Assembly: GCF_943734655.1 (NCBI RefSeq)
Contig: NC_071354.1
Coordinates: 230,820,397 to 230,884,396, forward strand
Origin: Sabethes cyaneus
Taxonomy: Eukaryota > Arthropoda > Insecta > Diptera > Culicidae
Direction of reading: 5' to 3'
DNA: 64,000 nucleotides
Shown: positions 19,696-33,612 of the stretch, one piece after another
How the letters are laid out: the number at the start of each line of letters is the position of its first letter
Numbering within the stretch: the first letter of the stretch is position 1
Notes under the pieces: generated by a model
The model's input: only the letters and a program-made list of their open reading frames with translations
Told to the model about the DNA's origin: nothing
Databases searched by the model: none
Program-made: the position numbers and the translations under genes

Positions 19696-20668
19696 TCTTG
19701 CCAACTTTCTGTCTGCCATCTTTCTATCCTGCAATCTTTTTGTCTTGCCAATGTTGTGTCCTACGAATATTCTGTCTTGCCATCTTTCAGTCCTGTGATC
19801 CTTCTGTCTAGTCAATTTTCTGTCTCCTCAACTTTCTGTCTCGGCAATTTTCTGTCTTGTTATCTTTCTGTATTGCCAATTTTCAATCTTGTCCACTTTC
19901 TATTTTGTCAACTTTCTGCCTTGCCAACCTTCTGTCTTACCAATTCTCAGTCTTGCCAATTTTCTGTCTTGTCAGCTTTTTGTTTCGTCAATTTTTAGTA
20001 TTACAAGCTTTCTGTTTTGTCATCTTCTTATCTTATCGGTTTTCTGTGTTGCCAATTTTCTGTCTTACCAACTTTTTGCTTGCCATCTTTCTGTCTTCCG
20101 ATCCTTGTGTTTTGCCAATTCTCTGCCTTGCCATCTTTCAGTCTTGCCAACTTTCTGTCTTTCCAACTTTCAGTTTTATGAACTTTCGGTCTTGCTAATC
20201 TTCAGTTTTGTAATTTTCTGTCTTGCCAACTTTCTGATTTGCCAACTTTCCGTCTTACCAGCTCTCCGTTTTGCCAACTTTCTGTCTTTCCATCTTATTG
20301 TTTTGCGATTCTCTTGTCTTGCTAACTCTGCGTCTTGTCAACTTTCTGTGTAGCAAATTTTCAATCTTGTCAACACTTTGTTTTACCAACTTACTTCCTT
20401 ATCGACTTTCTATCTCACCAACTTTAAGTCTTGTCAACTTTCTGACCCAACCTTCTGTTTTTTTTCGGTATTGACAACTTTATGTTTTGCCAATTATTTA
20501 TCTTGTCAACTTTCTGTTTTACCAACTTTCAGTCTTGCCAACCTTCAGTCTTATCATCTTTCTGTCTTGTGCTCTCTTTGCCTTGTCAGCTTTCTGTTTT
20601 ACCAATTTTCTGTTTTGTCAACTTTCTGTCTTGTCAACTTTCAGTCTTGTCAACTTTCCGTTCTTCCG
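19690..20668 (+). repeat. 15-bp minisatellite, about 65 units
   Basis: Units of the type tctgtcttgccaact run head to tail for nearly 1 kb with substitutions (tcttgtcaactttctg, ttttgccaattttctg). Because 15 is a multiple of three, all three plus-strand frames stay open for long stretches (LPTFCLANF-like repeats). These are not genes. Confidence 0.85.
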
Positions 20669-20680
20669 TTCATTAACAAA

Positions 20681-20746
20681 AAGAAAAAGGGTTGACAAGA
20701 TTGATTTTAACAGTTTGAGGCAGCTCCAGCTTTAAAAAATTCAATT
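20681..20746 (+). repeat. Right flanking direct repeat of the minisatellite
   Basis: Partner of 19637-19695. The shared core is aacagttt-aggcagct-cagc. Confidence 0.55.
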
Positions 20747-21003
20747 ACGCCCTTATTTAAAAATCCCTTTTTGAAATAAATTCCCTTCTTTCAACTGTAC
20801 AATTAGTTTTTACGTTTCATATTCGTTTTCAGTTACGATCGCGTAGAGTTAAAAATTGAGTTTGATCCGCAATCAATTTACTTATCACAAAAACAGTGGC
20901 CGTTAAATTAAACTAGCGTACAGAAATTATTTTGTTTAGCAGTAAATTTTTCAGAGAAGGTGGGGCACGTGCCCCACTGTGCCCCAGCCTGGGCACGCCA
21001 GTG

Positions 21004-25031
<4,028 letters not shown>

Positions 25032-25825
25032 TCGTCGCTTGGATCGAGGTCACGGCCAAGAGGAAGAAAAGAGGAAGCTCCACCAAAAAGAAAGCTTCAC
25101 CTAAACCGACAGGGAAGCGAGCGAAGAAGGGCGACGCTCTTATCCTGAAAACCGATGGGTCGAAATACTCGGAGGTTCTGAAGGCCATGAGAGGAGATGC
25201 CCTACTCAAGGAACTGGGCGCGGACGTGCGGAGCATCCGCCGCTCACGCACGGGCGAAATGATCCTTGAGTTGAAGAAGGACGCCACCAAGAAGAGTTCC
25301 GCATACAAGTCGATAGCGGAAGGAGTGCTCGGGGAGGGAGTACAAGTACGTGCTCTCACACCAGAAATGACTCTCCAGCTTAAGAACCTGGATGAAATAA
25401 CCGAAATGCGCGAGGTCGTACAAGCTCTCAAAGAGCAAAGTGGAATGGTGGTGGCAACCGAGGCGGTTCGCCTACGCAAGGGTCCGGCCGGGACCCAGGT
25501 AGCCACCATATGACTTCCGCTGGCAGATGGAAACGAAGCCTTGAAAGCTGCTAAGCTAAAAGTGGGGTGGTCGGTGTGCCCACTGAGCGTGCTCAAGCAG
25601 TCGGAAGCTTGCTTCCGGTGGTTCGAGTACGGACATAAAGCCTGGAATTGTAAGGGGCCAGATAGGAGCCAATTGTGCAGGAGATGTGGCAGTGCTGGTC
25701 ATAAAGCGAGGGACTTCACGGAGCCTCCCAAGTGTCTGATATGTACCGGTAAACGGGTCGCAAAACAAGTAACGGGACGTGCAAGGTGCCCGGCCGGTGT
25801 GCCGGCGACTAAGCCACGTTTATAG
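25032..25825 (+). pseudogene. R1-clade ORF1 (Gag-like, zinc knuckles) with premature stop
   Basis: The frame is open from the (CA)n edge and codes a basic stretch (TAKRKKRGSSTKKKAS), the conserved ELGADVRSIRRSRTGEM region and VRLRKGPAGTQVATI. It meets TGA at 25511-25513, where relatives have an Arg codon (a CpG-type change). The same frame continues to VGWSVCPLSVL and zinc knuckles. In the first knuckle (CFRWFEYGHKAWNC) the second Cys is Trp. In the second (CRRCGSAGHKARDF) the last Cys is Phe. The protein would bind RNA or single-stranded DNA in the element's RNP. Confidence 0.8.
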
Positions 25826-27290
25826 TGCAAGTGACACAACCCAACCTGAACCACTGCAGCACGGCTCAGCAGCTGTTACACCTAGCAGTTTCTGAGTCAG
25901 CAATGGACATTGCCATAATCTCGGACCCATATCGCGTCCTGATCGGAAACGGCAACTGGGTCTCGGATAGGTCCGGGACAGCGGCTGTATGGACGACAAG
26001 CAGGTTCCCGGTTCAGGAGGTTGTGTCAACTGCAGACGAGGGATTTGCGGTTGCCAAAGTGGGTGGAGTGTTCTACTGCAGCTGTTATGCTCCGCCGAGA
26101 TGGTCTATCGAGCAGTTTACGCGGATGGTAGACCGAGTATCAGTTGTGCTGACTGTTCTAAAGCCGGTGGTTGTGGCGGGCGACTTTAACGCTTGGGCGG
26201 TAGAGTGGGAAAGTCGTCGCAAGAACCATAGGGGTTGGATTCTACTTGAAGCTCTGGCAAAGCTCAATTCGACATTCGGCAGTCCTGGTCTGATAGGAGA
26301 CTGGAGGGTAGACAATGGCTACACTCACAGTGACCATCGGGCGGTCCGCTATGGTGTCGGTCAGATAACGAGGCGGCAGGCGACGAGTAGAGCCGACACT
26401 CCAACCACCCGTGGATGGAAGACATCATACTTCGGTACCGAAGTATTTGTGGAAGCGATCCGGAGAGAGCGCGGTGATCGTGGTATGCCCGATCCGAACG
26501 CTGATCATTGAAGTACTGTTGCGATCGTGTGACGCTACCATGCCTGGGAAAAGCCGACCTAGGTATGGGAGGTCACCGAATTTTTGGTGGACAGCTGAAA
26601 TTGCGGAACTTCGTGGAGAGTGCTTTCGTGCGAGGAGAATTATGTAAAGAGCTCGTTCGGACGAAGGTAGGGCTGAATGTCGAGTAGCACTTGTTGTTGC
26701 ACGCGCAGCGCTTAAGAACGCGCGATGGTGGTTTACAGATCGGGGAGAAAGCGACGGTTACGAACGAGAAGCTCATTAAGATCGCTAAATCCCTAAAGGT
26801 GAGCAAATCACCGGGACCAGACGGAATCCCGAGTTTGGCCTTTAAAGCGGCTATTTTGGAGGTTCACGAATTATTCGGAGCAGTAATGAGTAGATGCCTG
26901 GAAGCTGGCCACTTCCCGGACAGATGGAAGGGACAAAACCTGGTCCTGTTGCAGAAGTCGGGAAAACCTCTGGGTGTCTCCTCGTTATATAGGTCGATCT
27001 GTCTGCTCGATACTGCCGGCAAGGTGCTGGAGAGGGTTATCCTTAACAGACTCGTACAGTTGACTGAGGGTACAAACCGTGAGGGTGAACAACCGCAAGT
27101 CGGTACAGCAAGCAAATATCAACTTCGGGGACTGCATATTTCGTCAACGCGATCCTTAAAACTATTGGGAGTCATGGTAGACGACAAGCTCAAGTTCGGA
27201 CGCCACGTGGACTATGCCTGCAAGAAGGCTTCCACAGCTATTTCGGCATTGTCTCGTATGATGTCTAATCGCTGTGGTTCGAAAACTGGT
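25825..27290 (+). pseudogene. R1-clade ORF2, endonuclease and RT fragments
   Basis: This frame begins one base before the ORF1 stop ends (tagtg overlap). The endonuclease part shows LNHCSTAQQLL, ISDPYRV, CSCYAPPRWSIEQF, VVAGDFNAWAVEW and GYTHSDHRAVRY. A deletion after LAKLN removes the segment with the catalytic Asp before TF. In later frames, KVSKSPGPDGIPSLAFKA and AGKVLERVILNRL come from the RT fingers. The sequence then jumps to LGVMVDDKLKFGRHV, so the whole RT palm with its FADD is missing. Confidence 0.8.
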
Positions 27291-28292
27291 TACAACTCAG
27301 TGCATTTTTGACTGCCATCTAGTGGTAACAGAAACACTTTTTACACGGAAAAATTTATACCACTTTCTATAGACCTGTCAAATACTCTGGTATAAACGAA
27401 CGATGTGCGAGATAACAGGTTCGGCCTTGTAAAGCGGTTTGTATTTTGTGTGAACATTTTTGTACAAGATATTAATAACTTTTTTCACATAACTACTACA
27501 ATCCTACCTGACGCATAATGAATATACCTTGTGTTCGCACTAAAAATTGATTGATTATGAGCGACGGCGACGGTCCCTCGCATAATTTTAATATTTTCAA
27601 ACACGCCTACTTCTATATGTTGGAACCAATTAAGTCAACCCGGTATCACCAATACACTCTCACATATGATTTGACAGTACCCTCATGCTGAAGGGCCTCT
27701 TGATGCTGGGCTCCAAACAACAATGGCCGTTCCATAGAATTTCTATGAAATGATTTACTGTCCAGTGCTTTTGACTAAAACGATCCGTGCCAAAAATGAA
27801 ACAAACTGATCTATTTAACTTAAAGAAAAAAACACACAGGCCTCATATTGCTAAACGGCTAAGTTTCGCAACTTTGACAGGTAGCAGGTAGGGGAACAAC
27901 CTGTCTTCGAAAGACCTTCCACTCAAATCCTTTTATCTATTAACGGTTTCCGAGTTCCAAATCATCTCCATCTAAAAAAATCTTTATTATACTGCATCAC
28001 TTTTCTGCTGCGATTATAATTTTTCAATAATATCTTATTTAAATTGTAATTAATAACAACAATTATTATTAAGCAGGTAGAACTGTAGAGCTAACGGTCA
28101 ATTCAAAACATAGAAAAAATATTGTACCGCTCCATACTACAGTCAAAGCGGCATAAATGTGCACGTTCTAAGAAACTTACTCGAAGTAAGAAAAAAACGT
28201 TGCTGGTTTTTGTGGACACTTTCTGAATGCGCTTTTGCTTGAAGTTGATCTTCCGTTCTGTGCTTTTAGCCAACGTGGTCCAGTCCATACTA
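27291..28292. other. Unclassified 1-kb insert between R1 halves
   Basis: AT-rich DNA without recognisable coding sequence. It contains tgccatctagtgg near 27311. No terminal repeats were found. It probably entered the R1 copy together with, or before, the element at 28293-29280. Confidence 0.3.
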
Positions 28293-29280
28293 CACAGTGG
28301 TCCAAAAGGGCGAAAAGCGGAACTTTTTTCCTAGTGTCTTTTGCTTTCATTTGATTTGATCACACTTCAGCATTTTTGTTCGTATGAATATCCCCCTTAA
28401 ACTAAAAAACTAATTTTTAAAGAATTTCCAAAGAGAATGCTCTACAGCTCTGCACTCAATAGAGATAGAAATCTCATTTCTTTAGCAAAATTGTTTACTT
28501 TTATATTTTTTATAACTTTGACGAAGAAACCATGTGTAGGGTACTTGATCCAATAGTTGTGGTAGTACCAATAGTTGCGCTACTATTCATTATTAATGCA
28601 TATTTTCGTCACCGTAGCATTTTAGATAAAACAATTACATTCATTATATAAAACAGGTTTTTACAAGTATTGGTAGTTAGACTACACCATTTAAAATTAA
28701 AGCATTATTTGCTAAAATACCAATTTTCCAAAATCTAACGCGCAGTTGGAGCGCACAACTATAGGCGCTCATCTATAGTTTTGCTACGATGTTTTTTCAC
28801 TTAGCAACCTAGCAATGTATATGGAATACCACAATTAAAGTAACTCAGCAAGTAAAGGTCCAAAAGATTTCTGGTCTTCTGCAAAAACGTGTATTTTGAG
28901 AGCTTCGATAATTGCCTAGAACATTGTATGCTTGTAAAATGCAACTAACAAAAGCTTAGTATGCAAAACCAATTCATAAAAAAGTTTTAAAAAATATGCC
29001 CAATAGTTCAGCACTCGATATAGATAGAAATTTTATTTCTTCAGCAAAGTTGCTTATTTTTATAATATTCACAACTTTACCGAAGAAACTATGTTTATAT
29101 TTCCTAACACAAATAAGTTATTTTTTTATTTTCATTATAGTCAGCGATGACTAACTTTCGACAGTTTTAGATTAAGGGGGATATTCATACGAAGAAAAGT
29201 GCTGAAGACCATAAATGATGAAATGAAAACAATAGACACTAGGAAAAAAGTTCCACTTTTCGCTCTTTTGGACTACTGTG
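28293..29280. mobile_element. Non-autonomous DNA element with about 100-bp inverted ends
   Basis: Left end cacagtggtccaaaaggg, with aacttttttcctagtgtc and tcgtatgaatatccccctt inside. The right end is the reverse complement with about 10% mismatch. An internal direct repeat (28430-28520 and 28995-29095, sharing tagatagaaat and ttgcttatttt-like words) is also present. No ORF, and no clear target duplication. It sits inside the R1 remnant. 50590-50690 carries a related inverted segment. Confidence 0.7.
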
Positions 29281-29940
29281 CGGTGTGGTCACAGGCGTTA
29301 GGAACCAAAAGCTACCTAGGTAAGCTGAAAAGTACCTATCGTCTCATGTGCTTGAGAGTGGCGTGTGCTTATCGCACAGTTTCATATGACGCAATCTGCG
29401 TCTTAGCGGGTATGATGCCTAATGGCATCATCATCAGGGAGGACGTAGAGCGCTTCAATCAACGTGGAACTAGAGGCATACGGAGTACCACAAGATCGGC
29501 CTCGATGACCACATGGCAGCCGTCATGGTCTGATTCCACAAAAGGCCGGTGGGCACATCGACTTATCCGGGTGGGTCCACAGGCGCCACGGCGAAGTCAA
29601 CTTCCACCTGACACAGATTCTGTCTGGTTGCTATAGACACTATTTGCACAAGTTTGGGCATGCGAAGTCCCCCGCGAGTCCCGAATGCGTGGATGTAGAA
29701 GAAACTGCAGAACATGTTTTCTTTATATGCCCTCGTTTCGTGGGCGCGAGAAGCAACATGATGGCAGTGAGCGGACAGGACACTACTCCGGATAACTTGG
29801 TCCAAAGGCTGTGTTCTAGTTCGGCCGTCTGGGGAGCGATCCATCAATGCGGCTGCTACCTAGATTGTACTTGGACTGCAAAACCGCTGGAGAGCCGATC
29901 AACGGCGAGTAAATAGCCTAACTACCATAGTCCAGTACTT
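29281..29940 (+). pseudogene. R1-clade ORF2, C-terminal region
   Basis: Codes YLGKLKSTYRLMCLRVACAY, RTVSYDAICVLAGMMPNG and, in another frame, EETAEHVFFICPRFVGARS with Cys/His spacing typical of the R1 C-terminal zinc-binding motif. At least one frameshift lies near 29620. It continues the element interrupted at 27290. Confidence 0.75.
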
Positions 29941-30518
29941 ATCTAAGAGGGTGCGTTAGGCATAATAGCCCCTCCCTGAAGTAATACCGATAAAGTGGTG
30001 CCAGCAGCGATTGAAGCTGGAGACTCGAGTAGGGTTTTAGTGAGTCTAGATCCTCACGCCCCATTAGGGGGGTCGGGATACCTAACCCCACTTCCTGAGT
30101 TGTCTTCTTAGGTGTCTGATAGTACCGTATCGTCTTAGGTGCCGAGCAGATTTCCCTACTCGTAAAAAAAAGACCATAGGAGCAATTCGATTCAGATTCC
30201 TTGACATCACAACTTGCATGTGATAAATACTTTGTCGCGATCTGTACAGATTATGACAAACCACATAACAGATCATGTTCGTTGCTTGATTGCGATGGGA
30301 AATGTAACCGATACAGACGATCTTTGTGTGCAATGCATGAGTCTCAATACAAACAACATGCGTGAGCTTTTTTCTCGCAGCTAAGTAAACTCTAACACTG
30401 TGATCGACTGCTGAGAATTGATAGGTGGACAAAACAGACCGGACCAAGTCGCAAAATTAAAAAAAATAATGAGCAAACGATCAAGAATTTTCTAAGCTAC
30501 ATTTTACTCTAATCAGAC

Positions 30519-32371
30519 TAGGGCTGTCTGTATTGGGCGCTTTTGGTGAAAACCGGTATTTCGGTATTGGCGTAGAAAATACCGGTAATACCGGTAAAAT
30601 ACCGGTATTGGCAGATTATTCGAAATCAATAGAAATATTGATATTTTTCAGTAAATCTTTTTATTTTGAAACATTAGCTTCAGTATTGTTGCTTAGCAAA
30701 ATAGAATTGAAGCAGATATAATACACTTAGCGATTTAATTCCCTTACTATAGAATGAATTTTATTGCCAACACTGCCAACAATTGAAAAAACTTCCGCTT
30801 TCATCAATGTCTAGCGAACGGCTCTAAGCACATCACAAACTTTCCTTTCATTTTTTCAAATTTATAGTAGGGAGACCCGCCTTTAATTATTTACAAAATA
30901 TCTTGTATTGTTGCTTCCAGCATAATTAATGACCCGGTCTCCTACAGCCTCTCAACAATTTTTTCTCCATCCCCAAACCGGAACTCCTGCATAACGTCAT
31001 CCTCTTCATCATCGTTCACAAATACCTTCTCTTCTCTGTTATCAATCCCACTATTCCAAGATAGTGGGATGCAGAGTTCATCTCCTTGTATGCAAATTCT
31101 TTCCTGGCAGATCCTTTGTTGGCAAGAATGCTCATAACGCGCAAAGATCCCCGTATTCTGATCAGAGCTCGGCATCGTCGAAACAAATAAATGAAGCTAA
31201 CTTTCCCTTACATTCGCTTCATCATGAAGCGACTTGTTTCATTTGTTGAACAGAACGTTTCGAGCAAGCTTCAGCTGAAGCTACTGACTGTATCAAATGA
31301 TGACGATTGACAGTCATGCACGATTTGTCGATGTTGAGTAGATTAATATAGGAAATGTTACTCAAAATCAATTCAATTGCATTCAAAGTCTAGGCTGACC
31401 TTTTTCTGAATATTTGATAGAGAAATACAAATGAAACTTTAAAACCGGTCGTCATGATGAATTGAAAATCGTTTCAATGACGCTGATTGAAGTCAGTTTT
31501 GAACCGAAGCGGCGCTGCTTCTGTTAAAACTGAAGCTTCATTACTTCATTGTTGAATAACAATTTACTAGTGTTGGGTGCCGCTAATTCGCTAACCGAGC
31601 AATCGCGAAACGCTAATTAGGCTTCATAATTTATACTCAGACTAGCCGAATTGTTGCTGATCCGTAATTCCAAATGAAGTGCCGCTGTTAATTTTGAAAT
31701 AATAAACTGTAGAGCATTTTATCCATTATTATAGGTTTTGATCTTAGTTTTATTAGAAAGTAATAATTTGTACAGTGATAGATTACAATGCAAGTTGTTG
31801 TGATATGTTCAAAAATAAACTGTGACTGTTAATTTGCAGTTTGCGATTAGTGATTAACGAAATTTCCTCGATTATCGAGCAAATTGAATTGGATAGCGAA
31901 TTAGCGGTGCCCAACACTGCAATTTAGTGACGTTTCTGGGCCCTGATCTTGTTTCCTAAATTCGTTATTTGAGAGCTTCGAATAATTTGGTGGCTTTTGA
32001 ATATCAAGTTGTTCAAATATAAATTGAAACGCGACGTCTGGCTTATACAATGAAACATTTTAACACCAAAGTTACTCTACTGTGCCTTAAACGGGTTCAA
32101 GAGCTAAAATAATTTGACCCACAATTGCACTCTCTTCATTGTTAGTAGTCGAAGAATCTCGTCGGCATTAACACCAAGTTGTTTTTCTAAGAGTTTTATA
32201 ATCTTTTGTAAAATTTAGTTCTTATTCGAATAAGGAGTTGGAAAAAACAAGCAGATTAGAAAATACCGGAAATACCGGTTTTTTGCCTTTTCAAAACCGG
32301 TATTTCGGTATCCAAAAATTGGCCGGTATTACCGGTTTCGGTACTACCGGTACTACCGGTTAGACAGCCTA
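30519..32371. mobile_element. hAT-like element with 8-bp target duplication
   Basis: The left end tagggctgtct and right end agacagccta are inverted. Both are flanked by aatcagac (30511-30518 and 32372-32379), an exact 8-bp target duplication as in hAT elements. Subterminal DNA is packed with accggtatt/aataccggt words on both sides. A third aatcagac follows at 32382-32389. No intact transposase is left, and a minus-strand stretch near 31.0-31.17 kb is only weakly hAT-like. Another hAT-like element is nested at 31568-31919. Confidence 0.75.
31568..31919. mobile_element. Nested hAT-like MITE, 352 bp
   Basis: The left end tagtgttgggtgccgct, then aattcgcta, is inverted at the right end (tagcgaatt, then agcggtgcccaacactg). 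Flanks are caatttac and caatttag, an 8-bp duplication with one mismatch. Non-coding. It inserted into the element at 30519-32371. Confidence 0.75.
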
Positions 32372-32840
32372 AATCAGACTAAATCAGACTACCAAAAATT
32401 TGCAAACAGCCAGAGTTATGACATGATTTCGAACAATTGATAGGTATAAATCGTACAGAGCAGCAAACTTTGAACACGTTTTTCTCGAAATCAGAGTTTT
32501 GTCACTTGGTTCGGTATAACTTAACACCGACCATATTTGATACAGCGTTTAATTATTATGATGTTTGCTGTGCCATTTATAATATATAATGAAAAAAATC
32601 CAATTTAAGTTGAATATAGGATTTAGATTGAATTTATTGATAACTGATTATTGAATTGAATTTGGGAGAAAAATCTATTATGGTTTGGATTAGTTTTAGT
32701 GTGTTTGGACATTCTCTTTTTTGAGATAATCTTGTCAGATTAAATCAAAGTCTTGAACAGCCGCATGGTATTTTGTGCAATGCACCTTTCCTAACTTTGA
32801 AAAAGGATTACTTTCAACTTTGACCTTCAGAAATCCTGCA

Positions 32841-33612
32841 TCACATACCAGATGGAAAAGTAACCATACGTCCCCTTTATCGGTGAAATCGATGGAGGCG
32901 CCTTATTCAGTATGATGATCAAGTTTATTGTGTACCTCATGCGACCTCCTTATAGAGTCTAATACGCGGAGACATTATAAACGATCAAAAAAGATACTAA
33001 CAAGCCCTCAAAATAACAGAAACTTTTGTTTTTTTTGTCATATTTTTGAAATGATATTAAAAATGAGGTAATGTCTTGACGGTATAGTACAAATTCCACA
33101 AAACATCATGGAATTCCTGAATCGTTACGTATGACAGAGACTCGGGCACTCATTTTATATGACCGTATTTAGTGTTTTTGTGTATCGTATCGTGCCTACT
33201 CAGTCTGTCATAAATGCTTCGTGACAAATTAGTGGATAAACCTAATGCCAAGTAAAGACCTTTTTCAGTCTCATCACGCTCACGAAACATGTGGAAACCA
33301 AAATGATAATTTTCCTTCGGGTAAGAATATAACGTAATAATATAACAAGACGTAAGTACGGCCATTTCGTTGTAATCGGTTCACAACACTAAACCATAAG
33401 GATGTCAGCTCTGCCAGAGGCAGACACTTAAGCGGCGTAAAAATATGCATCCGTGAAGACACTAATTTCATTCCAATCGCGCGTGATTCATTCCCTTGGA
33501 ACACCACAACCGTTGCACTACCGTGCTGGTCTTCATCTTTAGTTCGAAGAATGGAAAATACGGAATGCAAGCGATAATGAAAGACTTTTTCCCAGCGGAA
33601 CCAGTTAATCAT
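32841..33612. repeat. Left arm of a 0.75-kb inverted repeat
   Basis: Shares with 36405-37130 (reverse complement) the words cgtcccctttatcg, atcgatggaggcgcctt, tcagctctgccagaggcaga, aaaatatgcatc and gactttttcccagcgga, at roughly 80% identity by eye. The arms are 2.8 kb apart. They may be two copies of one element in opposite orientation or the ends of one foldback element. Confidence 0.75.

Larger units (their letters stand above)
15807..21003. mobile_element. 5.2-kb low-complexity element with degenerate inverted ends
   Basis: The left end (actagcgtggccagac, then ggtggggcaccc) and the reverse complement of the right end (actggcgtgcccaggc, then gtggggcacgtg) match at about 14 of 16 bases. Inside, in order, are irregular ggactt/aaattgga words (15.90-16.08 kb), a 3.5-kb pyrimidine-rich tract with a SINE-like insertion, a 15-bp minisatellite and a 250-bp unique tail. 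No transposase is visible. The element sits upstream of the RGK start exon. The right terminus recurs at 4423 and 63219. Confidence 0.5.
25032..30171 (+). mobile_element. R1-clade non-LTR retrotransposon, 5'-truncated and split by an insertion
   Basis: Two collinear parts, 25032-27290 and 29281-30171, carry ORF1, endonuclease, part of the RT and the C-terminal region, followed by a 3' UTR with taagagggtgcgttaggc and a short A run at 30164-30171. The part between them holds other elements. The RT core is deleted. The element is dead. Confidence 0.75.

Noticed and set aside
19690..20668. CRISPR-like array
   Set aside because: Units are contiguous 15-mers without spacers, and the genome is eukaryotic.
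16089..20735. Many long plus-strand open frames up to 186 codons
   Set aside because: Low-complexity and a minisatellite with period 15 keep frames open without coding.
25820..26029. Minus-strand and alternate-frame ORFs over the R1 element
   Set aside because: Shadows of the R1 ORF2 coding frame.
31047..31072. Perfect 10-bp hairpin atcccactat/atagtgggat
   Set aside because: Notable but isolated inside a dead hAT-like element. No T run or gene end makes it a terminator.
31212..31232. Palindrome cgcttcat/atgaagcg
   Set aside because: Short, and the surrounding DNA has many related cttcat words, so likely chance or TE-internal.
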